DNA of 64,000 nt from Sphingobium sp. Z007 (GTDB taxonomy: Bacteria; Pseudomonadota; Alphaproteobacteria; Sphingomonadales; Sphingomonadaceae), in NCBI RefSeq assembly GCF_900013425.1, contig NZ_FBXK01000005.1, positions 3,187,407 through 3,251,406 of the forward strand. Reading direction: 5' to 3'. The notes under the pieces are model-generated. The model saw nothing but the letters and a program-made list of their open reading frames with translations. It did no database searches and was not told the origin of the DNA. This document shows positions 37,773 to 46,550 of this stretch, one piece after another; position 1 is the stretch's first letter, and each line of letters starts with the position of its first letter. Made by a program: the position numbers and the translations under genes.

Positions 37773-39218
37773 TTAGGCGGCCACGCTCTCGCGCGCCCTG
37801 GCCTTCGCCTTCAAATAGCGGTGCATATGGTCAGTCACGTCGCGGCCGTCGCGGATCGCCCAGACAACCAGGCTTGCGCCGCGCACGATGTCGCCCGCCG
37901 CGAACACGCCGTCCACGCTGGTCATCATCGTCTTGTGATCGACGCGCAGCGTGCCCCAGCGGGTGACCGACAGGTCGTCGCTGCCGAACAGCCTGGGCAG
38001 GTCTTCGGGGTCGTAACCTAGCGCCTTGATGACCAGATCGGCTTCCAGCGTGTGCTCGCTACCCGGATCGGCTTCGGGCGCGCGGCGGCCCGATGCGTCG
38101 GGCTGGCCCAGGCGCATCTTCGTCACCTTGACGCCGGTCACATGCTCGGTGCCTTCAAAGGCGATCGGCGCGGTCAGCCAGACGAACTCGACGCCTTCTT
38201 CCTCGGCATTGGCGACTTCGCGCTGCGATCCGGGCATATTTTCCCGGTCACGGCGGTAGAGGCATTTCACCGAGTTGGCGCCCTGGCGGATCGCGGTGCG
38301 GACGCAGTCCATCGCGGTGTCGCCGCCGCCGATGACGACGACATTCTTGCCTGTCGCCAGCAGCGTGCCGTCCTCATGTTCCGGCACGGCGTCGCCGAAG
38401 CCCGCCTTGTTGGAGGCCGTGAGATAATCGAGCGCCTTGACTACGCCCGCCGCGCCGACGCCCGGCGCCTTGATGTCGCGGGGCTTATAAACGCCGGTCG
38501 CGATCAGGATCGCATCATGCTTGGCGCGCAGGCCTTCCAGCGTCGCGTCACGGCCAATCTCAAAATTCTCGTGGAAGATGATGCCGCCATCCTTGAGGCG
38601 CTGGACGCGGCGCATGACCACGTCCTTTTCCAGCTTGAAGCCGGGGATGCCATAGGTCAGCAGGCCGCCCGCGCGGTCGTGCCGGTCATAGACATGGACC
38701 TCATAGCCCGCGACGCGCAGATATTCCGCCGTCGTGAGGCCGGCTGGCCCGGCGCCGATGACGCCGACCGACTGGCCGCGCGCTGCGCCGGGGACCAGCG
38801 GTTCGACCCAGCCTTCTTTCCAGGCGGTGTCGGTGATATATTTTTCGACGCTGCCGATGGTCACGGCGCCATGGCCGGAAAATTCGATGACGCAATTGCC
38901 CTCGCACAGACGATCCTGCGGACAGATGCGGCCGCAAATCTCGGGCATGGTGCTGGTCAGGTTCGACAGCTCATAGGCTTCGCGCAACCGGCCCTCGGCC
39001 GTCAGACGCAGCCAGTCGGGAATATGATTGTGCAGCGGGCAATGGGTCGAGCAATAGGGCACGCCGCATTGCGAGCAACGCGACGCCTGTTCCTCCGCCT
39101 TGTCCAAAATGAAGCTGCGGCTGATTTCCAGGAAATCGTCAGCGCGGTCGTCCGCGGCGCGCTTTTCCGGGTAGGCCTGAACCTTGCCCACAAATTTCAG
39201 CATCGGATTGTCAGCCAT
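37773..39218 (-). CDS. gltD: Glutamate synthase small subunit
   Basis: Flavoprotein of 481 residues that passes electrons from NADPH to GltB. N-terminal Fe-S cysteines are in RCSQCGVPYCSTHCPLHN and CPQDRLCEGNC. The FAD loop is VIGAGPAGLTTAEYLR and the NADPH loop VVIGGGDTAMDCVRTA. The start MADNPMLKFVGK at 39218 follows a GGAG; an upstream extension of 19 codons has no support. First gene of the gltD-gltB operon, a reversed order relative to E. coli gltBD. Confidence 0.96.
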   Translation of the reverse strand: MADNPMLKFVGKVQAYPEKRAADDRADDFLEISRSFILDKAEEQASRCSQCGVPYCSTHCPLHNHIPDWLRLTAEGRLREAYELSNLTSTMPEICGRICPQDRLCEGNCVIEFSGHGAVTIGSVEKYITDTAWKEGWVEPLVPGAARGQSVGVIGAGPAGLTTAEYLRVAGYEVHVYDRHDRAGGLLTYGIPGFKLEKDVVMRRVQRLKDGGIIFHENFEIGRDATLEGLRAKHDAILIATGVYKPRDIKAPGVGAAGVVKALDYLTASNKAGFGDAVPEHEDGTLLATGKNVVVIGGGDTAMDCVRTAIRQGANSVKCLYRRDRENMPGSQREVANAEEEGVEFVWLTAPIAFEGTEHVTGVKVTKMRLGQPDASGRRAPEADPGSEHTLEADLVIKALGYDPEDLPRLFGSDDLSVTRWGTLRVDHKTMMTSVDGVFAAGDIVRGASLVVWAIRDGRDVTDHMHRYLKAKARARESVAA

Positions 39219-39382
39219 GGCTCGCTCCAGAATCTGTTTCACTAGCGCGCATAACAGAAAACCCCGCACAGTCACGTTGATTCTGGTGTTTAGGTCAGCA
39301 TAGCTTACTAATTAAATGCCGTTTTTCACCCTAGTTGAGAATCGATCGCAAATCTGCCGTCTATATAAGTGCCGTCTCGGAC

Positions 39383-40189
39383 CTATCTCATCCCTAACCA
39401 GATCAGCGCGGCGCAGCCCGCAACGATTCGATACCAGGCGAAGGGGGTGAAACCATGTTTGGACACCAGCCCGACGAACCATTTGATAACCAGCAACGCG
39501 ACCAAGAAGGAGACGGCAAAGCCCAACGCGATACTGTCCCAGCCCACGGCCGCGCTGGTGATCTGGTCGCCCTTTTTGAGCAGTTCCAACGTCGTGGCGC
39601 CCAACATGGTGGGGATCGCCAGGAAGAAGCTGAACTCCGCCGCGGTGCGTCGCTCCACGCCTAGGGTCAGCGCGCCCATGATCGTCGCGCCCGACCGGCT
39701 GACGCCGGGAATCATCGATATACATTGGATCAGGCCAACGCCCAGCGCCCGGGCCGCGGGAATGTCGGCTATGCCGTGAAACCGCTGTTCCTTCACCATG
39801 CGTTCGATGAGCAGGATCGCCACGCCGCCCACGATCAGCGCCCAGGCGACGACCTTTGGCGCGCCCAGCAGCATTTCGACATAGTCGTGCAGCGCCAGGC
39901 CGACGATGGCGGCGGGCATAAAGGCGAGCAGCAGGTTGCGCAGGAAACGCCGGCTCACCGGCTCGCGTCGCATCAGTCCCATGCCCACCGCCCAGAAGGT
40001 GCGCCAGTACAGCACCACCACCGCCAGGATCGCGCCTAGCTGGATCACGACGTTGAACATCGCCCAGGTGGCCGAATCATAGCCCAGCAATTCGCTCGCC
40101 AGGATGAGGTGCCCGGTCGAAGATACCGGCAGGAACTCGGTCAGCCCCTCCACGATGCCCAGCAGGATGACGGTCAGGTAATGATCCAT
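39383..40189 (-). CDS. uppP: Undecaprenyl-diphosphatase
   Basis: Integral membrane phosphatase of 268 residues that recycles the undecaprenyl carrier for peptidoglycan and other surface polymers. The two family motifs are present: EGLTEFLPVSSTGHLIL near the N-terminus (about 14-30) and IPGVSRSGATI (about 160). The rest is a run of hydrophobic helices, and length is standard. It is preceded by a palindromic repeat. Also known as BacA, since extra copies give bacitracin resistance. Confidence 0.95.
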   Translation of the reverse strand: MDHYLTVILLGIVEGLTEFLPVSSTGHLILASELLGYDSATWAMFNVVIQLGAILAVVVLYWRTFWAVGMGLMRREPVSRRFLRNLLLAFMPAAIVGLALHDYVEMLLGAPKVVAWALIVGGVAILLIERMVKEQRFHGIADIPAARALGVGLIQCISMIPGVSRSGATIMGALTLGVERRTAAEFSFFLAIPTMLGATTLELLKKGDQITSAAVGWDSIALGFAVSFLVALLVIKWFVGLVSKHGFTPFAWYRIVAGCAALIWLGMR

Positions 40190-40245
40190 ATGCAGGCAGG
40201 CTCCTGTTCAAACGCGGGGTTGCAGGCTGGCGCTATGTCTCAATC

Positions 40246-40298
40246 CCGTCATCCCCGCGCAGGCGGGAGATGGGGCCCCGCCTGCGCGGGGATGACGG
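40246..40298. repeat. Palindromic repeat between uppP and the NDUFA9-like gene
   Basis: Perfect 21-bp arms at 40246-40266 (starting CCGTCATCCCCGCGCAGG) and 40278-40298 flank an 11-base loop. It is a typical GC-rich dispersed palindrome lying in the 145-bp gap between two minus-strand genes. Confidence 0.8.
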
Positions 40299-40334
40299 AC
40301 TATAATATGGATAACTGAGGGAGAGCCTGTGGGT

Positions 40335-41261
40335 TCAGGCGCTGGCGCGGCCGGCGAAGCGGCCGTGGCGGCGATAGCGGACCATCCATTTGTCGGCGAC
40401 CGCGCCCAGCGGCGTCGGGGCGACGCCCAGCGCCTCCAGCCCTTCCGAGCCGGGCGCTGCAACATTGTCGCGGCCGAGCATGGCGAGCTGGTCGCGGCTG
40501 ATCGGCCCGCCCGGCAGCATCGCCAGTAGCGAGGCGACGCCATGCGGGACGTCGATCAAGGGCTTGTCGCGGCCGATCGCCTTGGCGATCCAGGCGTTGA
40601 TCTCCTTCATGCTCATCACCTGCGGGCCGGCGACTTCGTAGGTCTTGCCGCCATAGAGGCCCGGCTGGGCTGCGGCATGGGCGATCGCATCGGCGACGTC
40701 GCCGACATAGACCGGCTGGAATTTGGTCGCCGGCGCGATCACCGGGACGACCGGGAACAGGCTGATGAGATCGGCGAACCGGTTGAGGAACTGATCCTCC
40801 GGCCCGAAGACGATCGACGGGCGGATGATGGTGGCGGTGGGGAAGGCGGCCGTGACCGCGGCTTCGCCCGCCGCCTTTGACCGGCCATAGGCCGACGGGC
40901 TTTCGGCGTCCGCGCCGATGGCGGAGATATGGACCAGCGCCTTCACGCCTGCCGCCGCCGCGGCCTTCGCTACATTGGCCGCGCCGACATGGTGGAAGGC
41001 GTCGAAATCACCCGCCAATATGCCGACCAGATTGATGACGACGTCGGCGCCATGGATGGCGCGCGCGACGCTGTCAGGCTTGCGGATGTCCGCCGCGACG
41101 AACTGGGTCTGACCCAGATTGCCCAGCGTCTTGACCTTCATCGCGGTGGCCAGGTCGCGCTGCGCGATCCGCACCCGCGCGCCCTGCGCCATCAGCGCCT
41201 GGGCGACCTGCCGGCCCAGAAAGCCGCCGCCGCCGAACACCGTAACCAGACTGTCCTTCAT
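40335..41261 (-). CDS. NAD(P)-binding protein of the complex I NDUFA9 / atypical SDR family
   Basis: Protein of 308 residues with an N-terminal Rossmann loop VTVFGGGGFLGRQVAQAL. The INLVGIL and HISAIGADAESPSAYGRSKAAGE segments and the downstream IRPSIVFGPEDQFLNRFADL are typical of NDUFA9-like reductase relatives, accessory subunits of complex I in alphaproteobacteria and mitochondria. The YxxxK pair is present (YGRSK). The start at 41261 (MKDSLVTVFGG) is the family start. No complex I genes are adjacent, so a role in NADH dehydrogenase assembly is inferred from the family. Confidence 0.85.
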   Translation of the reverse strand: MKDSLVTVFGGGGFLGRQVAQALMAQGARVRIAQRDLATAMKVKTLGNLGQTQFVAADIRKPDSVARAIHGADVVINLVGILAGDFDAFHHVGAANVAKAAAAAGVKALVHISAIGADAESPSAYGRSKAAGEAAVTAAFPTATIIRPSIVFGPEDQFLNRFADLISLFPVVPVIAPATKFQPVYVGDVADAIAHAAAQPGLYGGKTYEVAGPQVMSMKEINAWIAKAIGRDKPLIDVPHGVASLLAMLPGGPISRDQLAMLGRDNVAAPGSEGLEALGVAPTPLGAVADKWMVRYRRHGRFAGRASA

Positions 41262-41342
41262 CACGCGCGTCCCATTTACTGAATTTAGCAGAATGACTCC
41301 GCCAAACCCCTTGCAACAGCCGCCGCGCGCTGACAACCGCCT

Positions 41343-41927
41343 TTAGCCGAACCAGCCCTGCAGGTCCGCCAGCATCCACAGCCCAAGGCCAAGGAACAGC
41401 AAGGCCGCGCCGACCTGTAGCGCGCGCATCGGCACCTTCTTCGCAAGCGCCTCGCCGAACAGGACGGCCGGCACATTGGCGACCATCATGCCCAGCGTCG
41501 TGCCCATGGTGACGGCGATCAGGCTGTCGAACCGCGCGCCTAGCGCCACCGTGGCGACCTGCGTCTTGTCGCCCATCTCGACCAGGAAGAAGGCGACCAG
41601 CGTGGTCACGAACACGCCCGCCTTGGTCGGAGCCTTCAATGGCGCATCCTCGTCGAACGTATCGGGGATCAGCGTCCAGGCGGCCATGGCGATGAAGGAG
41701 GCGGCGACGGCATAGCGGAACCAGGGTTGGGTCAGCACGCCCGCGATCGAATGGCCGACCAAGGCGGCCAGGAAGTGATTGGCGATCGTGGCGGCGAAGA
41801 TGCCCAGGATGATCGGCGCCGGCTTCCTGAAGCGGGTGGCGAGCAGCATGGCGAGCAGCTGCGTCTTGTCGCCCATTTCGGCGAGGGCGACGAGCGCCGC
41901 GGAGGTGAAGAGGGCTTCCATCGTCAT
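41343..41927 (-). CDS. TMEM165/GDT1 (UPF0016) family cation exporter
   Basis: Protein of 194 residues with six predicted helices and two copies of the family signature: LAEMGDKTQLLAML near residue 16 and LVEMGDKTQVATVAL near 111. GDT1 proteins move Mn2+ or Ca2+ against protons, and bacterial members are manganese exporters. The yybP-ykoY riboswitch in its leader strongly supports manganese. The start MTMEALF at 41927 is preceded by a stem that could hide the ribosome-binding region. Confidence 0.93.
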   Translation of the reverse strand: MTMEALFTSAALVALAEMGDKTQLLAMLLATRFRKPAPIILGIFAATIANHFLAALVGHSIAGVLTQPWFRYAVAASFIAMAAWTLIPDTFDEDAPLKAPTKAGVFVTTLVAFFLVEMGDKTQVATVALGARFDSLIAVTMGTTLGMMVANVPAVLFGEALAKKVPMRALQVGAALLFLGLGLWMLADLQGWFG

Positions 41928-41934
41928 GTTCCGG

Positions 41935-41986
41935 GGCCGGGCGGAGGTGAAACAGACGCAATGCCACCGTCGCCTCCCGCCCGGCC
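41935..41986 (-). promoter_or_regulatory. Expression-platform stem before the GDT1-family gene
   Basis: The complementary arms 41973-41986 and 41935-41947 pair over 13 bp with one bulged G. The second arm ends 7 bases before the ATG at 41927, in the region where the ribosome would bind. Sequestration relieved by manganese is therefore the likely mode; no T-run suggesting a terminator follows this stem. Confidence 0.55.
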
Positions 41987-42004
41987 GGACAGAAAAACGC
42001 CGAT

Positions 42005-42123
42005 GCCATTGGTCTCGCCCGATGCGGCTATTCGCCGCCTCCCATACGCCACGACCTCTCGGCCGAATATGTTGACGCATGGCCCGTTCCTGACGCGGAA
42101 CGGCTGGCTACTCCCCAGATGAC
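42005..42123 (-). promoter_or_regulatory. yybP-ykoY manganese riboswitch aptamer
   Basis: Read on the minus strand, the leader has the conserved GGGGAGTAGCC, then CGTCAACATATTCGGCCGAG and a terminal GGCGAGACC, in the order found in yybP-ykoY aptamers. The closing P1 helix forms between GTCATCTGG (42115-42123) and CCAATGGC (42005-42012). It lies about 80 bases upstream of a GDT1-family exporter, one of the established gene classes under this riboswitch. Mn2+ is expected to switch the exporter on. Confidence 0.88.
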
Positions 42124-42162
42124 GCGCTAGCCTGTAGTCTGGAGCGGCGGGGAAGGCAAGCC

Positions 42163-42579
42163 ATGGCGAAGGACGCGAATAAGACGATCGAAACGGCGGC
42201 GGATGTCGAGGCGTTTCTGGCGCGGGTCGAACCGGAAGAGCGGCAGGCGGACGGCAGGGCGGTAGCGGCGTTGATGGCGCGATTGTCGGGCGAACCGCCC
42301 GCCATGTGGGGACCAAGCATCATTGGGTTCGGCCGCTACCACTATCGCTATGAGAGCGGGCGGGAGGGCGAGAGTTGCCGCATCGGTTTTGCGCCGCGCA
42401 AGGCGGAGCTGGTCTTCTATCTGGCTGGGCTGGAGGACGCCGATTTTGCGGACCTGGGCAAGCATAGGCGGGGCAAGGGCTGTCTTTACGTCAAGCGGCT
42501 GGCGGGCGTCGACATAGCGGTGTTGGAGGCGATGATCGTCAAGAGCCTTGCCCATATGGACAAAGCCTATCCGCGATGA
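42163..42579 (+). CDS. DUF1801 domain protein
   Basis: Small cytoplasmic protein of 138 residues (MAKDANKTIETAADVEAFLA) of the DUF1801/YdhG-like family, recognised from IIGFGRYHYRYESGREGE, the IGFAPRKAELVFYL strand and the GKGCLYVKRL segment. The function of the family is unknown. Its stop overlaps the start of the amidase gene (ATGA), so they are cotranscribed. It is divergent from the riboswitch leader, with the start 40 bases from the aptamer. Confidence 0.85.
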   Translation: MAKDANKTIETAADVEAFLARVEPEERQADGRAVAALMARLSGEPPAMWGPSIIGFGRYHYRYESGREGESCRIGFAPRKAELVFYLAGLEDADFADLGKHRRGKGCLYVKRLAGVDIAVLEAMIVKSLAHMDKAYPR

Positions 42580-44150
42580 AGATGCTGTTGCCGATCCTGG
42601 CCCTGTGGCTGACCGCATCGCCCGCGCTGGCGCAGGTCGAGGATGCGACCATCCCGTCGCTGTCCGCCGACCTGGCCAGCGGCAGTATCACCAGCGAGAA
42701 GGCGGTGCGCGCCTATCTCAAGCGCATCGCAGCGATGGACCGCAAGGGGCCGCGGCTCAACGCTATCATCGCGCTGAACCCGCGCGCGCTGGCCGAGGCG
42801 CGGGTGCTGGATGCCGATCGGCGCGCGGGCAGGCTGCGAGGGCCACTGCATGGCGTGCCGATCCTGCTAAAGGATAATATCGAGGCGGCAGGGATGCCAA
42901 CGACCGCCGGGTCGTTGGCGCTGGTCCGCAACGATCCCGGCCGCGATTCGCCGGTCGCCGCGGCGTTGAAGGCCAAGGGCGCGATCATCCTGGGCAAGAC
43001 CAACCTGTCCGAATGGGCCAATTTCCGGTCCGAACGCTCGATGAGCGGCTGGAGCGCGGTGGGCGGCCTCACCCGCAATCCCTACGCGCTCGATCGTACC
43101 ACCTGCGGGTCGTCGAGCGGATCGGGCGCGGCGGTGGCGGCCGGATTCGCACCGGCCGCGATCGGCAGCGAAACCAACGGGTCGATCATCTGTCCCGCTT
43201 CGATGATGGGACTGGTGGGGTTGAAGCCCACGGTCGGCCTGATCCCGCGCACCCATATCGTGCCGATCAGCCATAGTCAGGACACGGCCGGGCCGATGGC
43301 GCGCAGCGTGCGCGACGTCGCCATCCTGCTGTCGGCGCTGATTGCCAGCGATCCCCGCGACCCGGCGACTGCGGACGCCATGGCCCATGCGCAGGATTAT
43401 GCCGCCGCGCTTGATCCTGCCGCGATCGGCAGGATGCGTATCGGCGTGCTGCGCGGAGGCGCGCAACCAGAGTTGCTTGCGCGCTATGAAGCGGCGCTGG
43501 TGATGCTCAAGGGGCTGGGCGCGACGCTGGTGGAGGTCAAGACACCGGCGATGGATAGCATGTCCGCCGCCAGCTACGACGTGCTGCAATATGAGTTCAA
43601 GGTGGATGTGAACACCTATCTGGCCTCTACCCGGCCCGATCAGGTGGAGAGCCGGACGCTTGCTGAGCTCATCGCGTTCGATGATGCCTACAAGGCCGTC
43701 GAAATGCCGCTTTTCGGGCAAGAGATTTTCGTTCTGTCGCAGGCGAAGGCCGGGCTGGAAGACCCAGCCTATAAGGCGGCGCGCGAAAAATCGCTGCGGC
43801 TGGCGGGGCGGGAGGGGATCGATGCCATGCTGGCCGACAACCGCGTCGATCTGCTGGTGACGATCAGCTACGGGCCGGCCTGGCCCGCCGATACCGTATG
43901 GGGCGATCAATATGAGGGGCCGAGCGGCTCCACCAGCCCGCCGGCGATCGCGGGTTATCCGCATCTGACCGTGCCCATGGGGCTGGTGCGCGGCCTGCCG
44001 GTGGGATTGAGCTTCATCGGCGCTGCCTATGCCGAACAACGGTTGCTCGATGCGGGCTATGCCTATGAACAGGCGGCGGGGATCAGGATCAGCCCGAACT
44101 TCCGGGCGACCGTGGATGGCGGGGCGGAACTGGAGGGGCAGCGGCCCTAG
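42576..44150 (+). CDS. Secreted amidase (amidase signature family)
   Basis: Protein of 524 residues with a cleavable signal peptide (MKMLLPILALWLTASPALAQ). The Ser-cisSer-Lys triad of amidase-signature enzymes is present: Lys99 in LLKDNIEAAG, the Ser cluster in CGSSSGSGAAVA (179-183) and the nucleophile in ETNGSIICPAS (about 203). The substrate is unknown; exported members hydrolyse amides or peptidoglycan-like or peptide substrates. It overlaps DUF1801 by ATGA. Confidence 0.93.
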   Translation: MKMLLPILALWLTASPALAQVEDATIPSLSADLASGSITSEKAVRAYLKRIAAMDRKGPRLNAIIALNPRALAEARVLDADRRAGRLRGPLHGVPILLKDNIEAAGMPTTAGSLALVRNDPGRDSPVAAALKAKGAIILGKTNLSEWANFRSERSMSGWSAVGGLTRNPYALDRTTCGSSSGSGAAVAAGFAPAAIGSETNGSIICPASMMGLVGLKPTVGLIPRTHIVPISHSQDTAGPMARSVRDVAILLSALIASDPRDPATADAMAHAQDYAAALDPAAIGRMRIGVLRGGAQPELLARYEAALVMLKGLGATLVEVKTPAMDSMSAASYDVLQYEFKVDVNTYLASTRPDQVESRTLAELIAFDDAYKAVEMPLFGQEIFVLSQAKAGLEDPAYKAAREKSLRLAGREGIDAMLADNRVDLLVTISYGPAWPADTVWGDQYEGPSGSTSPPAIAGYPHLTVPMGLVRGLPVGLSFIGAAYAEQRLLDAGYAYEQAAGIRISPNFRATVDGGAELEGQRP

Positions 44151-44178
44151 CGAGCTATGACCTGAAACCGCCTGCTTC

Positions 44179-44280
44179 CGTTCGTTCCGAGCGAAGTCGA
44201 GAAACGAGGCAAAGTCGATTTCAGCGGCGCTAAACGCGCGCACAGCGCTACCGGCTTCTCGACTGCGCTCGAGGCGAACG
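44179..44280. repeat. Palindromic repeat after the amidase gene
   Basis: Arms CGTTCGTTCCGAGCGAAGTC(44179 onward) and the complementary TTCTCGACTGCGCTCGAGGC (44256 onward) enclose about 50 bases. It is a copy of the dispersed CGTTCG/GTCGAGA family, located between convergent genes. The rest of the gap 44151-44360 shows nothing else. Confidence 0.65.
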
Positions 44281-44360
44281 ACTGATGCTTAGGGGACCAT
44301 GCACGGAAATTTATCCGTTCCAGCAAGAGACGCGTTTTCCCCAGGCGCGATGCCTTCGCT

Positions 44361-44762
44361 TTAGGGTTCGCCGGCGCTTTGCTGCATCCGCCGTTCGGCG
44401 AACCATTGTTGCAGCATCTGGGCGGTGCAGCCGGTGAAGCCGTTGCTGCCGATCGCGTTGCAGCTATTGGGCAGCGTCTGGCGCTGGGTTTGTTCCATCG
44501 TCGCCACCTGGCTGCCCCAGCCCGGACCGCCGGACACGGCGGGCTTTTCCCGCAGCTTCTTGGGGATACGGTAGCGCTCCGCCTCCGGCTTGCGGGCGCA
44601 GACGACGATGTCGTCGCCCTGGCTTTGCGGGCAGGGATCATCGCCATAGACCAGCAGGTTGATGATCCGTTCAGGCGGCGGCTCCGCCTGCGCGAGCGCG
44701 GGAGAGGGAAGCAGCGGGACCAGCAGCAGGCCGATCAGGGGAAGCACGACGCGCGGTCGCAT
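44361..44762 (-). CDS. Secreted protein of unknown function (paralogue A)
   Basis: Protein of 133 residues with a signal peptide (MRPRVVLPLIGLLLVPLLPS then PALAQA). The mature part has LLVYGDDPCPQSQGDDIVVCARKPEAERYRIPKKLR and C-terminal cysteines (NSCNAIGSNGFTGCTAQML). It is paralogous to the next gene, sharing the CPQS.GDDIVVCAR core and the cysteine positions, which probably form disulfides in the periplasm. The start at 44762 follows AGGA; a GTG six codons earlier is less likely. The family is not named; no catalytic motif is seen. Confidence 0.75.
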   Translation of the reverse strand: MRPRVVLPLIGLLLVPLLPSPALAQAEPPPERIINLLVYGDDPCPQSQGDDIVVCARKPEAERYRIPKKLREKPAVSGGPGWGSQVATMEQTQRQTLPNSCNAIGSNGFTGCTAQMLQQWFAERRMQQSAGEP

Positions 44763-44880
44763 GATGTGATCCTTTAACACCCCCGTTAGGTGCTGGCGTA
44801 TGGGGTGCCGGGCGTGCCCAAGGCCCGGCGGTGCATGGATCAGGACGTCACGAGCGGCCCTAATCCGTCAGTCTTATCCA

Positions 44881-45441
44881 TCAGCGTTGCGGCGCGGCGG
44901 GGGCGGGCTGGGGCTGTTGCGCCGCCTTTTCCTCCGCCTTCACCCGCGCTTCGATCGCGTCGCTGTCAGCATCGATGGTGGACAGGCGCTTGGCGCGTTC
45001 GGCTGCGACCAGATCCTTCCAGCTGGCATTGTCGAGCGCCTGCCGTTCCGCCTTGGCGAGGCGGGACAGTTGCGCGAAGCAGCCGGTCGCGCCGCCGCCG
45101 CCGACCGGCGAACAGCTTTCCGTGCCTTGCCGACCGACATATTCCATCGAACGCACCCGCTCGCCCCACGCCTGCTTGCTCGGCATATTAGGATCGCCAC
45201 GCAGCGGTTCGGGGATGCGATAGCGTTCCTCCTCGCCCTTGCGCGCGCACACGACGATGTCGTCGCCGGCGCTTTGCGGGCAGGCGTCTTCGCCATAGAC
45301 GATGACGATATTGACCTTTTCCGAAGCCGGATCGGTCACGGCCGTCGGTGCGGTCGCTGAGGGCGATGCACTTTGCGCCAGCGCGGGGACAGACGCGCCC
45401 AGCATCAGCGCGAAGGCTGCGATCATTGGGGTCTTGCTCAT
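44881..45441 (-). CDS. Secreted protein of unknown function (paralogue B)
   Basis: Protein of 186 residues: signal peptide MSKTPMIAAFALMLGASVPALAQS, then VYGEDACPQSAGDDIVVCARKGEEERYRIPEPLRG, the same core as paralogue A. ESCSPVGGGGATGCFAQLSRL has the same cysteine spacing, and a charged helical C-terminal tail (residues 130-186) is absent from A. The start at 45441 follows AAGGACGG. It lies 14 bases downstream of coq7, so it may be in the coq7 operon. Confidence 0.78.
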   Translation of the reverse strand: MSKTPMIAAFALMLGASVPALAQSASPSATAPTAVTDPASEKVNIVIVYGEDACPQSAGDDIVVCARKGEEERYRIPEPLRGDPNMPSKQAWGERVRSMEYVGRQGTESCSPVGGGGATGCFAQLSRLAKAERQALDNASWKDLVAAERAKRLSTIDADSDAIEARVKAEEKAAQQPQPAPAAPQR

Positions 45442-45454
45442 ATATCCGTCCTTA

Positions 45455-46009
45455 TCAGAGGCGCTTGGTGAGCGCGATGGCCGCCCGGCATCCCAAACGG
45501 ATGACGCCCGACAAGAGGGGGTAGGCAGGCGCCTGTTCCGCACCATGCGCAAGCGCCGCGTCGCGATGTTCGACCTCTTCCGCTTGGAAATCCATGATGG
45601 CGGCGGAGAGTTCCGTATCGCTGTCACCCAATTGCGCCAGCTGCTCGGCATAATGACGGTCAATCTCGGTTTCGATCGCGGCGGTGCAGGCCATAGCGGC
45701 CTTTGGTCCCATCGCCGCGGTCACCGCGCCCAGCGTGAAGCCGGCCGCGCTCCAGATCGGTGCGAGCGCCGTCGGGCGGACGCCGCGCCGGGCGATCATT
45801 GCGTCGAAAGTGGCGCGATGCCGTTCCTCCTGCGCCGCCATGCCCGCGATCAGGCGGCCATAGGGGTGGCGATCGCCCATCACGGCCAGCTGCCCGGCGT
45901 AGATGCGCACTGCGCCGAACTCGCCGGCCTGGTCGACGCGCACCATGGCGGCGCGATCGGCTTCGGACAGGCTTTTGCCCGGCCGGGGAAAATCCTGGGG
46001 CGTGGTCAT
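45455..46009 (-). CDS. coq7: Demethoxyubiquinone hydroxylase Coq7/CAT5 family
   Basis: Di-iron ferritin-like monooxygenase of 184 residues that hydroxylates demethoxyubiquinone in the second-to-last step of ubiquinone synthesis. Iron ligands are visible as E in QAGEFGAVRIYAGQ, EExxH in QEERHRATFDAM, E in ETEIDRHYAEQL and EExxH in EEVEHRDAA. It overlaps dsbB by four bases (ATGA), so it is translationally coupled to it. A UbiH-family enzyme of the same pathway is at 3.2 kb. Confidence 0.93.
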   Translation of the reverse strand: MTTPQDFPRPGKSLSEADRAAMVRVDQAGEFGAVRIYAGQLAVMGDRHPYGRLIAGMAAQEERHRATFDAMIARRGVRPTALAPIWSAAGFTLGAVTAAMGPKAAMACTAAIETEIDRHYAEQLAQLGDSDTELSAAIMDFQAEEVEHRDAALAHGAEQAPAYPLLSGVIRLGCRAAIALTKRL

Positions 46010-46485
46010 GCTTTCCTCGCTTTGAGCAACAGAGCCAAGATGGCGAGCGCGGCGGCCCCGGACAAGAGGCCATTATAGCCGGCGAGCGAAATGCCGAACA
46101 GATCCCAGGGCGCGACGTCGCAGCGAGTGATCGGGCTGGCCCATATCTGGTTGAGCAGGTCCGCGCCGCCGCCGGCGGGCGTGGTAGAGCAGGTGGTCAG
46201 CCCTTCCCACCAGCCATATTCGACCCCCGCATGGAACAGGCCGATGCCGCCGCTGATGCCGATGGCTAGGCCAGCCAGGCCCGCGAACAGCGCGCTGACG
46301 CAGGCGCGGCCACGCAGGGCGTAGGCGACCAGCGCCAGGGGAATGGCGGCCATATGCGGGTAACGCTGCCACCAGCACATCTCGCAGGGATGCAAGCCGC
46401 CGATATATTGGGAGGCATAAGCGCCGCCCAGTAACAGGACCGGGGTCAGCAAGGCGATGGCGCGGGCAAGCGATATGCTCTTCAT
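46006..46485 (-). CDS. dsbB: Disulfide bond formation protein B family
   Basis: Four-helix inner-membrane protein of 159 residues that reoxidises DsbA using quinone. The first redox pair is C34-C37 in HPCEMCWWQRYPH. The second periplasmic loop has cysteines in LTTCSTTPAGG and ITRCDVAPWD. The CEMCWWQRYPH form is typical of the alphaproteobacterial DsbB-like group. Coupled to coq7 by ATGA; quinone is the shared theme. Confidence 0.92.
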   Translation of the reverse strand: MKSISLARAIALLTPVLLLGGAYASQYIGGLHPCEMCWWQRYPHMAAIPLALVAYALRGRACVSALFAGLAGLAIGISGGIGLFHAGVEYGWWEGLTTCSTTPAGGGADLLNQIWASPITRCDVAPWDLFGISLAGYNGLLSGAAALAILALLLKARKA

Positions 46486-46550
46486 ACTGCCCGCTTAAAG
46501 CCTTGGCTTGCTTTCGTCATGCTGAACTTGCCTGAGTTCCAACACAAACC

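Noticed and set aside
34980..38021. Very long open frame (about 1000 codons) opposite gltB and gltD
   Set aside because: It is the antisense shadow of two certain genes. The composition (His, Arg, Asp, Gly rich) is that of a reverse-frame reading of high-GC DNA, and no family motif appears.
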